Positions 1 to 5,811 of a stretch of DNA of 10,246 nucleotides are shown here, one piece after another. Source of the stretch: Euryarchaeota archaeon UBA24 (GTDB lineage Archaea; Halobacteriota; Halobacteria; Halobacteriales; Hikarchaeaceae). The stretch spans positions 1 through 10,246 of the forward strand of contig DASO01000009.1 of NCBI GenBank assembly GCA_002503845.1, read 5' to 3'. The translations under genes and the position numbers were made by a program. The notes below the pieces were generated by a model. The model did no database searches and was not told the origin of the DNA. It saw only the letters and a list, made by a program, of their open reading frames with translations. The number at the start of each line of letters is the position of its first letter. Within the stretch, counting starts at the first letter, position 1.

Positions 1-324
1 CATATCTGGCTCGTCCATTGCACCGTAAAGGAGACATTCTCCCTCTGCCTGTGCTTTTGAGATAACAGCACTAGGAACGGTTATGGACCCAATTTTTAAT
101 CCTGCAGATGCTCCAGGGGCAGGTTTTCTCTCGGAACGTCCAGCGGCGGAAGATGCACTTCCACCTTTTACAACGCTACTAGAGGTAGTTGACCCTGACT
201 TTTCTCGGGCGGCTCCAGATCCAGAGGATCCTCCGCTGCTGCCCGTACAGCCAGCGATACCGGCAATACCGGCACCTACGGCTGAAACTTTTAAAAATTG
301 TCGTCTTTTAAGATTTTCTTTCAT
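1..324 (-). CDS. Tat-exported lipoprotein, probable ABC solute-binding protein (N-terminal part, truncated by window edge)
   Basis: The frame opens at ATG 324-322 and runs without a stop to base 1, giving 108 residues. Residues 7-12 read RRQFLK, a twin-arginine motif. A short Gly/Ala-rich hydrophobic stretch follows and ends in a lipobox, IAGC, with Cys26 as the likely lipidation site. Residues 27 to about 75 are a Gly/Ser/Ala-rich linker, typical of haloarchaeal lipoproteins folded before export. The first structured part ends with EGECLLYGAMDEPDM, which resembles the opening strand of iron-type (family 1) solute-binding proteins (AxxEGxxxxYxxxDEPD). The role would be substrate capture on the outer face of the membrane for an ABC importer. 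Lipoprotein status is well supported; the iron-type family call rests on few residues, and the rest of the gene lies outside the window. Confidence 0.75.
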   Translation of the reverse strand, partial: MKENLKRRQFLKVSAVGAGIAGIAGCTGSSGGSSGSGAAREKSGSTTSSSVVKGGSASSAAGRSERKPAPGASAGLKIGSITVPSAVISKAQAEGECLLYGAMDEPDM

Positions 325-407
325 AATTTAAATTATTCCAGGTTATTGCGTTTACATTTCTGACAGAAATCATCATCAATAAACCTGAACTTAATCTATG
401 ATTAGCG

Positions 408-419
408 TATTTAAATTTT
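408..419 (-). promoter_or_regulatory. TATA box for the Tat lipoprotein gene
   Basis: Read on the minus strand this is AAAATTTAAATA, a good archaeal TATA element. It lies about 90 bases before the ATG at 324, so it predicts a transcript with a leader of roughly 60 bases, unlike the near-leaderless layouts elsewhere in the window. Position and composition are seen; promoter function is inferred. Confidence 0.45.
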
Positions 420-464
420 GCTATAATAATAAGAGAGGAGTATAAATATGCTTCGGAGGAATAT

Positions 465-480
465 GTGAAAAATAAAAACG
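465..480 (-). terminator. T-rich terminator downstream of the first ferredoxin
   Basis: On the minus strand this reads CGTTTTTATTTTTCAC, two runs of five T about 40-50 bases past the ferredoxin stop at 518. Archaeal RNA polymerase terminates at oligo-T tracts, so this is the likely 3' end of the ferredoxin transcript. It separates that gene from the lipoprotein promoter. No other feature was found in the 193-base gap 325-517. Confidence 0.5.
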
Positions 481-517
481 TTCGAAGGGTGTGTGCTTGG
501 TGGTGTATCGAAGATAT

Positions 518-913
518 CTACGGGTTTTCTCTTTGAGATTTCCAGCCAAATGCGGGTGAAAGGGGAGGGGAAGTAGTGGATGTGATAGAGTCCCTAGAAA
601 CGGTGGAAAGAGAGTCTTTAAAATGGTCTCCCACTTCGATTGAACAATCGGAAATGGGCTCTGCAACGCAGAGGAGAACATAGTTCGCAATTAAATGTTC
701 TTTTCGGAGTACACGAGGAGGGGAGGTGTGGACTACATCCCCTGTGAGTAAATGGCCCGTACATTTTGCACAAGATCCCCAACGACATTCGAATGGGACG
801 ACGCAACCTGCTAAAATTGCAGCTTCAAGAATAGTTTTACCAACAGGAACATCGATGGTGTCGATATGGCCGCTGTCCCAGATTAAACGCACAGTGTGGG
901 AAGTAGATGTCAT
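518..913 (-). CDS. Plant-type [2Fe-2S] ferredoxin with Ser/Thr/Pro-rich tail
   Basis: A 131-residue soluble electron carrier. The cluster ligands are Cys43, Cys48, Cys51 and Cys82 (C-x4-C-x2-C-x30-C, in FECRWGSCAKC and LLCVAEP), the pattern of plant-type ferredoxins with a beta-grasp fold. Residues 1 to about 96 cover the domain. The last 35 residues (from about KDSLSTVSRD) are an extra Ser/Thr/Pro-rich, probably disordered tail. The long acidic N-terminal insertion of the major haloarchaeal ferredoxin is absent. It is transcribed alone, divergent from pyrD, with a TATA-like element 30-40 bases before the ATG. No redox partner is encoded beside it. The family call is secure; the partner enzyme is unknown. 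Confidence 0.9.
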   Translation of the reverse strand: MTSTSHTVRLIWDSGHIDTIDVPVGKTILEAAILAGCVVPFECRWGSCAKCTGHLLTGDVVHTSPPRVLRKEHLIANYVLLCVAEPISDCSIEVGDHFKDSLSTVSRDSITSTTSPPLSPAFGWKSQRENP

Positions 914-942
914 GGTAAATTGTTGTTAGTGAACTGGCGAGG

Positions 943-953
943 ATTATTTATTT
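943..953 (-). promoter_or_regulatory. TATA-like element for the first ferredoxin
   Basis: The minus strand reads AAATAAATAAT, centred about 35 bases before the ferredoxin ATG at 913. With the usual archaeal spacing of about 25-27 bases to the start site, the transcript would have a leader of about 10 bases or less. Inferred from composition and spacing. Confidence 0.45.
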
Positions 954-985
954 GCAGTTGTTATTACAATCTATGTGTTGAGAAC

Positions 986-995
986 GATAAAAGTA
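986..995 (+). promoter_or_regulatory. TATA-like element for pyrD
   Basis: GATAAAAGTA is centred about 31 bases before the GTG at 1021, which predicts an almost leaderless pyrD transcript. No Shine-Dalgarno sequence suits the GTG, which agrees with leaderless initiation. Weaker than the boxes at 5781 and 5246. Confidence 0.4.
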
Positions 996-1020
996 CGTAT
1001 GAGCAGGATAAAGGCTAATC

Positions 1021-2103
1021 GTGACATTGTATGATATTGTTCGGCCGGTGTTCTTCAAATTACCACCAGAGGTTGCTCATAGTTGTGGAAAAAATATTCT
1101 CAAAGTGGGTTGCTCTTCTGAGATAATTAGAGAGCGAATTAGATCTTACTATCAATTAAATCACCCATCTCTCAAAATGAAGTGTCTAGAATCTGAGTTT
1201 CCAAATCCGATAGGGATTGCAGCTGGGTTTGACAAGAATGGTGAAATTACAAAAAGTTTAATCGATCTAGGGTTTGGGTTTTCAGAGATAGGGACAGTTA
1301 CTCCAGATGCCCAAGAAGGAGAATCCAAACCAAGATTATTTAGATTGCCAGAGGATGAAGGGATGATCAATAGGCTTGCATTTAATGGAGAGGGTGCGAA
1401 TCGGGTGAGAGATAGAATGGAATCCATGGGAAATGTTGCGGCACCCATTTCAGTAAATATAGGGAAAATGAATCAATCAGGCCCAGAGGATGCGATTAAA
1501 GATTATGTGAAAGTATTTGAGACGCTGTATGAGTTTCCAGACTATTTTGTGATTAATGTTTCGTGCCCGAATACCCCGGAAGTGTATGATGAGTCTAGTC
1601 CAGAACGGCTTTCAGAAGTTTTTGGGGCTTTACAAGAAAAGAATAAACATAACAAACCGATTGCTGTGAAGGTTGGTCCAGATTATGATTCGAAAGAAAA
1701 GTTAGCCAATTTGTCAAAGGCTATTGAAGTTGCAGAGGATCATGATATAAAAGCAATTGTAGCGACAAATACGACTACAGATCATTCTCAATTGAAATCC
1801 AAACATGGTCAAGAATGGGGTGGGGTTAGTGGGAGGCCATTAGAGCAGAAAGCTACGGATACCGTTGAATGCATATATGGGCTGACAGACCTACCCGTGA
1901 TTGGTGTGGGAGGGGTAGATTCAGCAGAAAGTGCTTATAAGAAAATTAGGCATGGTGCATCCTTAGTACAGATATACACAGGTTTTGTATACAAAGGACC
2001 TTCACTTGCACGTCAGATAACTACGGGTTTGGTAGAGTTACTAGAGAGGGATGGGCATGCATCGATTGAAGAAGTGGTTGGGATTGACTGTAAAGAACTA
2101 TAG
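1021..2103 (+). CDS. pyrD: Dihydroorotate dehydrogenase, class 2-like
   Basis: This flavoenzyme oxidises dihydroorotate to orotate in pyrimidine synthesis. The 360-residue length and N-terminal segment (MTLYDIVRPVFFKLPPEVAH) match class 2, quinone-linked, membrane-associated enzymes. FMN/substrate motifs appear in order: GIAAGFDKNG at 65-74, SVNIGKM at 144-150, NVSCPNTP at 179-186, AVKVGPD at 215-221, ATNTTTD at 248-254, GGVSGRPL at 267-274, GVGGVDSAE at 295-303 and QIYTGFVYKGP at 317-327. In the E. coli class 2 enzyme the catalytic base is Ser in NISSPNT; here Cys182 holds that place, as in class 1 enzymes. The start is GTG, supported by the family N-terminus and the promoter spacing. It ends 4 bases from a convergent membrane-protein gene. 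Confidence 0.93.
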   Translation: MTLYDIVRPVFFKLPPEVAHSCGKNILKVGCSSEIIRERIRSYYQLNHPSLKMKCLESEFPNPIGIAAGFDKNGEITKSLIDLGFGFSEIGTVTPDAQEGESKPRLFRLPEDEGMINRLAFNGEGANRVRDRMESMGNVAAPISVNIGKMNQSGPEDAIKDYVKVFETLYEFPDYFVINVSCPNTPEVYDESSPERLSEVFGALQEKNKHNKPIAVKVGPDYDSKEKLANLSKAIEVAEDHDIKAIVATNTTTDHSQLKSKHGQEWGGVSGRPLEQKATDTVECIYGLTDLPVIGVGGVDSAESAYKKIRHGASLVQIYTGFVYKGPSLARQITTGLVELLERDGHASIEEVVGIDCKEL

Positions 2104-2124
2104 AAACCTAAGAATTGAGTTCTT
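2093..2124. other. Inverted repeat at the pyrD convergent junction
   Basis: AAGAACT (2093-2099) and AGTTCTT (2118-2124) form a perfect 7-base stem with an 18-base loop holding the pyrD stop and the stop of the opposing gene. It could help end both transcripts, but archaeal termination normally relies on T tracts, so this role is speculative. Confidence 0.3.
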
Positions 2125-2434
2125 CTAATCGCTTTTTCTTATATCGATTGTCATAGATCTTGACTAAATCCCCACCTTTCAATATAGCCCATAATGTTAA
2201 TCCAAACCCACCCAATGCCAAGTATATGTGTTGTTTCGGGTCAGCCCAATTCATTGCTATAATTGTGAATAAAAATACCAGAGATCCTGGGGCCAAGAGT
2301 AAAAATAAACGTATTTTGTGATGTGCAGAAGTATTTAGTTCCCAGGAAAAGTCTATTTCGGATGGGATGGAATCGTCAGATGGTGGCTTGCGTATCGGAG
2401 GGTCCGGACTTTGGGGAACTTTGATTCGAGGCAT
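2108..2434 (-). CDS. Small membrane protein with two predicted helices, unknown function
   Basis: A 108-residue protein I do not recognise. Residues 1-40 are hydrophilic and Pro-rich (KVPQSPDPPIRKPPSDD). Two hydrophobic segments follow, at about 41-61 (rich in Leu and Phe) and 69-87, joined by a short loop with NWADPKQH. The C-terminus (YDNRYKKKRLEELNS) is strongly basic and probably cytoplasmic, which places the N-terminus inside as well. The gene starts 28 bases after the stop of the cyclase-family gene on the same strand, so the two are likely co-transcribed; whether they work together is unknown. Its stop lies 4 bases from the pyrD stop. It is kept as real because of its coherent membrane topology and operon position. 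Confidence 0.7.
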   Translation of the reverse strand: MPRIKVPQSPDPPIRKPPSDDSIPSEIDFSWELNTSAHHKIRLFLLLAPGSLVFLFTIIAMNWADPKQHIYLALGGFGLTLWAILKGGDLVKIYDNRYKKKRLEELNS

Positions 2435-2462
2435 GGTAGCGAGGGAGAATTTAGGTACTATC

Positions 2463-3167
2463 TTAATTGGGTAATCGTGCCACTACACGTGCGGGTGCGG
2501 CTTCGTATCGAGGGATCAATAGAGGTAAACAAAATATTTCAATGGTATCGTGATCAACTATTGTGCCAATGTTACAGATATTCTCAACAATGGGTATTTC
2601 TGCATCGAGCAATGTGACGTGCACAGGGCGAGAGGGATCTTTAACATGGTACTTTGATGCATCGACAGATTCAGTAACAAAATCCACTACAACCAATGAG
2701 ACCTGTTTTTCAACAAGCCAAGTGGCACCATCGGGGGAGAGACTGGAAGACTCGACATAAACTCCATCTGGATAATCGCCGCTTTCTATTTGTTTGTCAA
2801 TATCTCCAGTGAGCAAAACGACTCGATCCCCGGGAGAAATTCCGGGATTGCATTCATCTAGTATGTCTGCAGTAATGAGTTTGCTTGCGTGGGCCCTCAT
2901 ATCAAAAACCCGCGCAGGTCCACAGAAAATACTTACATCAAGTTGGTCTATAGTTTTTCCACCAGGGGAATAATGGATGGGTGCGTCTATATGGGTGCCA
3001 GTATGGACATAGGTTGAGAAAGCTCGGACGTCGCTAGCGAAGTTTTTTAATTCTCCAGAGGCAGTCTGTATTGCTTCGAATCCAACACGCTGGGCGGGTC
3101 GAATAGTACCTTCATCGAGTGGTAACGTTAAATCGTACATACAGTTGCTAATGCGAGTGCCAGACAA
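2463..3167 (-). CDS. Cyclase-family metal-dependent hydrolase (kynurenine formamidase-like)
   Basis: A 234-residue protein of the cyclase family, which includes bacterial kynurenine formamidase and isatin hydrolase. The signature HTGTHIDAPIHY at 55-66 supplies metal ligands (HxGTHxDxPxH). Further conserved parts are the opening YDLTLPLDEG at 11-20, GDRVVLLTGD at 113-122 and PVHVTLLDAEIPIVENICN near 181-199. Members hydrolyse amides or lactam rings using zinc or manganese; the substrate cannot be assigned, and no tryptophan-pathway genes are nearby. ATG at 3167 adds nine residues before the usual family start; ATG at 3140 (MYDLT) is a credible alternative. It is divergent from the CoA-transferase gene with only 46 bases between starts, where I see no convincing TATA box, and precedes the two-helix protein in the same unit. 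Confidence 0.88.
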   Translation of the reverse strand: MSGTRISNCMYDLTLPLDEGTIRPAQRVGFEAIQTASGELKNFASDVRAFSTYVHTGTHIDAPIHYSPGGKTIDQLDVSIFCGPARVFDMRAHASKLITADILDECNPGISPGDRVVLLTGDIDKQIESGDYPDGVYVESSSLSPDGATWLVEKQVSLVVVDFVTESVDASKYHVKDPSRPVHVTLLDAEIPIVENICNIGTIVDHDTIEIFCLPLLIPRYEAAPARVVARLPN

Positions 3168-3213
3168 AAATGAGTCGAAACTGGTTAGTTCATGAATCTA
3201 TTTTCTCTGACAC

Positions 3214-4461
3214 ATGGAAGGTGGAGAATGTCTACTTGAAGGAATAAAAGTCATTGATTTGACCACATTTGTTACGGGAGGTTTTGCAACACTTATGCTT
3301 GGTTTTCAAGGGGCTGATGTGATAAAAGTGGAGAAGCCGAATGTAGGAGATGATAATAGACACTCTGGCCCCCCGTTTATTGAAATGGAAAATAAAAAAG
3401 GGGCAGGAATAACAGCTTCTGATCGGGGAGAATCGCCATATTTCTGGACTGTTAATTACGGAAAGCGGAGTGTGGAAATAGATCTGAAAGCAGAAGGAGG
3501 GGTCGAAGTTTTATATAAGTTGTGTGACCAGGCAGATGTATTCATCCAAAACTTTAGACCAGGGACGGCGGAGAGGTTGGGCGTAGGTTATGAAGACATC
3601 AAAAAATGCCGACCAGATATTGTTTATTGTTCAATATCCGCTTTTGGAGAAAGTGGGCCGTGGTCTAGTAGGCCGGGGTATGATTTGCTCATACAGGGTA
3701 CTGCAGGCATCATGGATGTCACAGGACAGGTGGGAGGAGACCCCACAAAGGTTGGATTGCCTCAGACTGATCTTATTACAGGAATGTGGGCTGCTTTTGG
3801 AATTGTGTGTGCTCTTCGCCGTCGGGAAAAAACAAATGAAGGGGAATTTATTGAACTTAGTATGAATGATGCTGCATTGCCATGGTTAACTAAGCAAGCT
3901 GCCAAAGTATTTGCAGGAGAAATTCCAACGAGAATGGGAACCAAAGATCCGGTTTTGTCCCCGTATCAATCGTACAGGACTCAGGATGGTTATCTCAATG
4001 TTGCTTGTGCGAATCAGAAACTATGGGCAGAGTTGTGTGACTCTATTGAAAGGGTGGATTTAGTAGAGGATGTGAGATTTAAACAGAATGCAGACCGTGT
4101 CGAAAATGTGGATGAATTAGAAGAGATTCTTAATTCTGTATTCGAGAAAAAATCCACAAAAGAATGGGTCGAATTACTAGCTGTAGAGAAGCAGCTGCCT
4201 GTGGGGCCTTTACTTTCTGTGAGAGATGCCATGTATAACGAACAAACAATGGCAAGAGGGGTTATTTCAGAGATAGCTCGCGAAGGATCTATGAGTATTC
4301 CAGTTATCAATCATCCTCTGAATTATAATAATGCAGAGACGGGTTTTAGAATGCCACCTCCATTGCTTGGAGAACACAATGAGGAAATACTCTACGAGGT
4401 GGGTTATACAGAAAGTGATATTAAACTACTTCAATCGAGAGGGATAATTCCAAAGAGGTGA
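3214..4461 (+). CDS. Class III CoA-transferase (CaiB/BaiF family)
   Basis: A 415-residue acyl-CoA:carboxylate CoA-transferase with the formyl-CoA-transferase fold, in which interlocked dimers move CoA between carboxylic acids. Landmarks are LEGIKVIDLTTFVTGGFATLMLGFQGADVIKVE at 8-40, the NYGKRSVEIDLK segment at 81-92, FIQNFRPGTAERLGVGYED at 110-128, SISAFGESGP at 140-149, and QTDLITGMWAAFGIVCALRRRE at 184-205. Asp186 in the last motif aligns with the catalytic Asp of formyl-CoA transferase. The length is normal and nothing appears truncated. The substrate is not predictable, since family members act on oxalate, carnitine, bile acids, succinate and others. Divergence from a cyclase-family hydrolase and a convergent thioesterase 8 bases downstream point to carboxylic-acid metabolism, by inference. 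Confidence 0.92.
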   Translation: MEGGECLLEGIKVIDLTTFVTGGFATLMLGFQGADVIKVEKPNVGDDNRHSGPPFIEMENKKGAGITASDRGESPYFWTVNYGKRSVEIDLKAEGGVEVLYKLCDQADVFIQNFRPGTAERLGVGYEDIKKCRPDIVYCSISAFGESGPWSSRPGYDLLIQGTAGIMDVTGQVGGDPTKVGLPQTDLITGMWAAFGIVCALRRREKTNEGEFIELSMNDAALPWLTKQAAKVFAGEIPTRMGTKDPVLSPYQSYRTQDGYLNVACANQKLWAELCDSIERVDLVEDVRFKQNADRVENVDELEEILNSVFEKKSTKEWVELLAVEKQLPVGPLLSVRDAMYNEQTMARGVISEIAREGSMSIPVINHPLNYNNAETGFRMPPPLLGEHNEEILYEVGYTESDIKLLQSRGIIPKR

Positions 4462-4479
4462 AATGGAAATTATTCCATT
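4462..4479. other. Hairpin at the CoA-transferase/thioesterase junction
   Basis: AATGGAA (4462-4468) and TTCCATT (4473-4479) form a perfect 7-base stem with a 4-base loop. The structure fills the gap between two convergent genes and covers the last codons and stop of the thioesterase gene. Being palindromic it would form in both transcripts. A bidirectional terminator or stabilising 3' end is possible, but there is no T tract beside it. Confidence 0.4.
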
Positions 4480-4856
4480 AGAGTTCGCCATTCTTGGGGG
4501 ATTGGGGTAGAAGTTCCTGTTTTTCCATCAAGTAGAACCTGGACTGTCTTTGCAGTGGCAACTTTTTCAGAACCATTTGTCAAAACATACTCCATAGTAA
4601 CACTAGAGGTTCCTATCGAAGATATAGACAAAGATACTTCGACCGTTTCTCCTAATTGCAAGGATTTGATATAGTCAATCTCCAAATGGACAATGACAGT
4701 GTCTACATCTGCCAAAGATATGTCGAGTAGACTCTCATAATATTTTATTCGTGCGTGTTCTAGATAAGTTGCATAGACTGCATTGTTTACGTGACCCATA
4801 GAGTCTAGATCCCTGAAGCGAACATCGAAACTAGTGACGTAGGGTTCTTTATTCAT
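4470..4856 (-). CDS. Acyl-CoA thioesterase, hotdog fold (YbgC/FadM type)
   Basis: A 128-residue single-hotdog thioesterase, close to the usual size of the 4-hydroxybenzoyl-CoA thioesterase family. The diagnostic N-terminal motif is VRFRDLDSMGHVNNAVYATYLEHAR at 12-36. Asp18 is the probable catalytic acid, and GHVNN starts the central hot-dog helix. A second strand region, IVHLEIDYIKSLQLGETVEV at 55-74, is also typical. It would hydrolyse acyl-CoA to free acid and CoA; chain length cannot be inferred. The ATG lies 7 bases after the stop of the four-helix membrane protein, so it is the second gene of a two-gene unit. The opposing CoA-transferase suggests a shared acyl-CoA context but is separately transcribed. 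Confidence 0.9.
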   Translation of the reverse strand: MNKEPYVTSFDVRFRDLDSMGHVNNAVYATYLEHARIKYYESLLDISLADVDTVIVHLEIDYIKSLQLGETVEVSLSISSIGTSSVTMEYVLTNGSEKVATAKTVQVLLDGKTGTSTPIPQEWRTLME

Positions 4857-4863
4857 TTATATC

Positions 4864-5226
4864 TTACATAGATACTGCGCTGGAGACCATGAGTCTGCCG
4901 CTGACTAACATCAAGATAGCCAAAGAAACCATCCCGATATCCCACTCTGCCATCATCATTGAAGTCAGCTGCATGATCACTTGGTTTGTGAGCATAAGAA
5001 TCGAATAAACCATCATCATTAGTCCACTTTCTCTGGAAAATTTAGAAATAGAGTCTGGAGAAAATAATAACAATGCCCCATGGATGAAAACAATTACCCC
5101 GAGAATGGTGGGAAGAGTGAAAGGGGAAATTGTAAAACTAGATCCCATTAGAAATGAGTAGATACCAGATACGATTGCGATTGCGCCCCCATAAATCATT
5201 TCAGAGGGTGTTTTGGATAGATCCAT
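4864..5226 (-). CDS. Four-helix membrane protein, unknown function
   Basis: A 120-residue hydrophobic protein with four likely membrane helices at about 9-28, 38-56, 67-91 and 96-117. The loop around 57-67 (SPDSISKFSRESG) is polar. The second half is remarkably Met-rich, with MMM twice. I do not recognise the family; its size and topology resemble many uncharacterised small archaeal integral membrane proteins. It is the first gene of a unit with the thioesterase 7 bases downstream. Its ATG lies about 24 bases from the centre of a TATA-like palindrome at 5246-5253, so the transcript is probably leaderless, which supports this start. Confidence 0.75.
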   Translation of the reverse strand: MDLSKTPSEMIYGGAIAIVSGIYSFLMGSSFTISPFTLPTILGVIVFIHGALLLFSPDSISKFSRESGLMMMVYSILMLTNQVIMQLTSMMMAEWDIGMVSLAILMLVSGRLMVSSAVSM

Positions 5227-5245
5227 GTGAGAGATAAGAGAGGGA

Positions 5246-5253
5246 AATATATT
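5246..5253. promoter_or_regulatory. Palindromic TATA box, possibly shared by divergent genes
   Basis: AATATATT is self-complementary and lies between the membrane-protein ATG (5226, minus) and the second ferredoxin (plus). Its centre is about 24 bases from 5226, the spacing expected for a leaderless minus transcript. In the plus direction it would start RNA near 5275, leaving about 45 bases of leader before the ATG at 5320. Inferred from spacing. Confidence 0.5.
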
Positions 5254-5276
5254 AGTTATTAGTTTTTGGAGGAAAA

Positions 5277-5291
5277 ATGGGAAAAGTTTAA
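5277..5291 (+). other. Possible four-codon upstream ORF with Shine-Dalgarno
   Basis: GGAGG at 5268-5272 sits 4 bases before ATG at 5277, an unusually good ribosome-binding arrangement for this window. The frame encodes only Met-Gly-Lys-Val and then TAA, in a different frame from the ferredoxin that follows. It could be a tiny leader ORF or chance. Confidence 0.2.
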
Positions 5292-5319
5292 TTCAGTAAG
5301 AGAGAGTCTAACAATAACA

Positions 5320-5625
5320 ATGGCAGAATACAAGGTAGAATATCAAGATGCGGGTGAATCTCTAGAAGTTTCGGATAAGCATACGATATTAAGAGGGTGC
5401 CTTAGAGATGGGATCGCTCAAGAATATTCATGCAGAGTGGGAATGTGTCTGGCTTGCTGTGCAGAGATCGTCCAAGGAGAGGTGGTGCAGCCTGCAGCCC
5501 ACGCGTTGACTAAAGAAGAGCGAGAAAGATATGCTTTGACTTGTATGGCTCGGCCCCAGAGTGATTTGATTTTAAAGAGGGGCATATACCCCCCTAGTAT
5601 TGAATTAGATCAATTGAAGGAATGA
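5320..5625 (+). CDS. Plant-type [2Fe-2S] ferredoxin
   Basis: A compact 101-residue ferredoxin beginning MAEYKVEYQDAG. Cluster ligands are Cys38, Cys43, Cys46 and Cys75 (C-x4-C-x2-C-x28-C, in SCRVGMCLACCAE and LTCMARP). An extra Cys47 follows the third ligand directly. I chose ATG 5320 because it begins just before the first beta strand of the fold. The open frame reaches back to a TTG at 5266, which would add 18 residues without family support. The protein differs clearly from the ferredoxin at 518-913 and lacks its tail. Neighbours are a divergent membrane protein/thioesterase unit and a convergent tRNA gene whose 3' end abuts this stop codon. No partner reductase or oxygenase is nearby, so its electron acceptor is unknown. 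Confidence 0.88.
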   Translation: MAEYKVEYQDAGESLEVSDKHTILRGCLRDGIAQEYSCRVGMCLACCAEIVQGEVVQPAAHALTKEERERYALTCMARPQSDLILKRGIYPPSIELDQLKE

Positions 5626-5710
5626 TGCACGGGGCAGGATTCGAACCTGCGAACTCCTACGAGACAGGGTCCTAAACCCTGCGCCTTTGACCTGGCTCGG
5701 CTACCCATGC
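5626..5710 (-). tRNA. tRNA-Leu (anticodon UAG)
   Basis: An 85-base class II tRNA read on the minus strand. The acceptor stem GCATGGG pairs with CCCGTGC, with one T-G pair and discriminator A. The anticodon stem CAGGG/CCCTG encloses the loop TTTAGGA, giving anticodon TAG, which reads the Leu codon CUA and by wobble others. A long variable arm (TCTCGTAGGAG region) fits Leu. The T arm has GGTTCGAATCC. CCA is not encoded and no intron is present. The 3' end at 5626 directly follows the ferredoxin stop (5623-5625) on the other strand, with no spacer. Confidence 0.96.
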
Positions 5711-5720
5711 AGGTTATGAC

Positions 5721-5753
5721 TTTTTGTGGGGGTGGTTTAATATGTTTTTCTTT
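5721..5753 (+). terminator. Oligo-T tracts that may end the ferredoxin transcript
   Basis: TTTTT at 5721-5725 and TTTTTCTTT at 5745-5753 are the first strong T tracts on the plus strand after the second ferredoxin. If used, the ferredoxin mRNA would carry the complete antisense of tRNA-Leu as its 3' region. Inferred; the second tract also lies beside the tRNA promoter. Confidence 0.35.
5735..5744 (-). promoter_or_regulatory. TATA box for tRNA-Leu
   Basis: The minus strand reads CATATTAAAC, centred about 30 bases before the first base of the tRNA at 5710. This is normal archaeal promoter spacing and predicts a 5' leader of only a few bases for RNase P to remove. Confidence 0.5.
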
Positions 5754-5780
5754 GAGTCAAGAAAATGAGAGAAGGTGAGA

Positions 5781-5790
5781 TTATATATAA
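5781..5790 (+). promoter_or_regulatory. TATA box for the TFB-like gene
   Basis: TTATATATAA is a strong, self-complementary archaeal TATA element centred 26 bases before the GTG at 5812. The spacing predicts transcription starting at or within a base or two of the GTG, that is, a leaderless mRNA. This is the main reason for accepting that start. Confidence 0.6.
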
Positions 5791-5811
5791 TCAGAAAAAC
5801 GAGGGGATATT

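Noticed and set aside
83..331. Plus-strand open frame of 82 codons rich in Pro and Ala
   Set aside because: It is the complement of the Tat lipoprotein signal and linker, whose RR motif and lipobox make the minus strand the coding one.
421..469. Plus-strand TATA-like bases and GGAG before ATG at 448
   Set aside because: The frame has six codons before TGA, and the region is better explained as the terminator/promoter gap of minus-strand genes.
5266..5319. TTG-initiated extension of the second ferredoxin by 18 residues
   Set aside because: The added residues have no match to the ferredoxin fold, and the ATG at 5320 begins right before its first strand.
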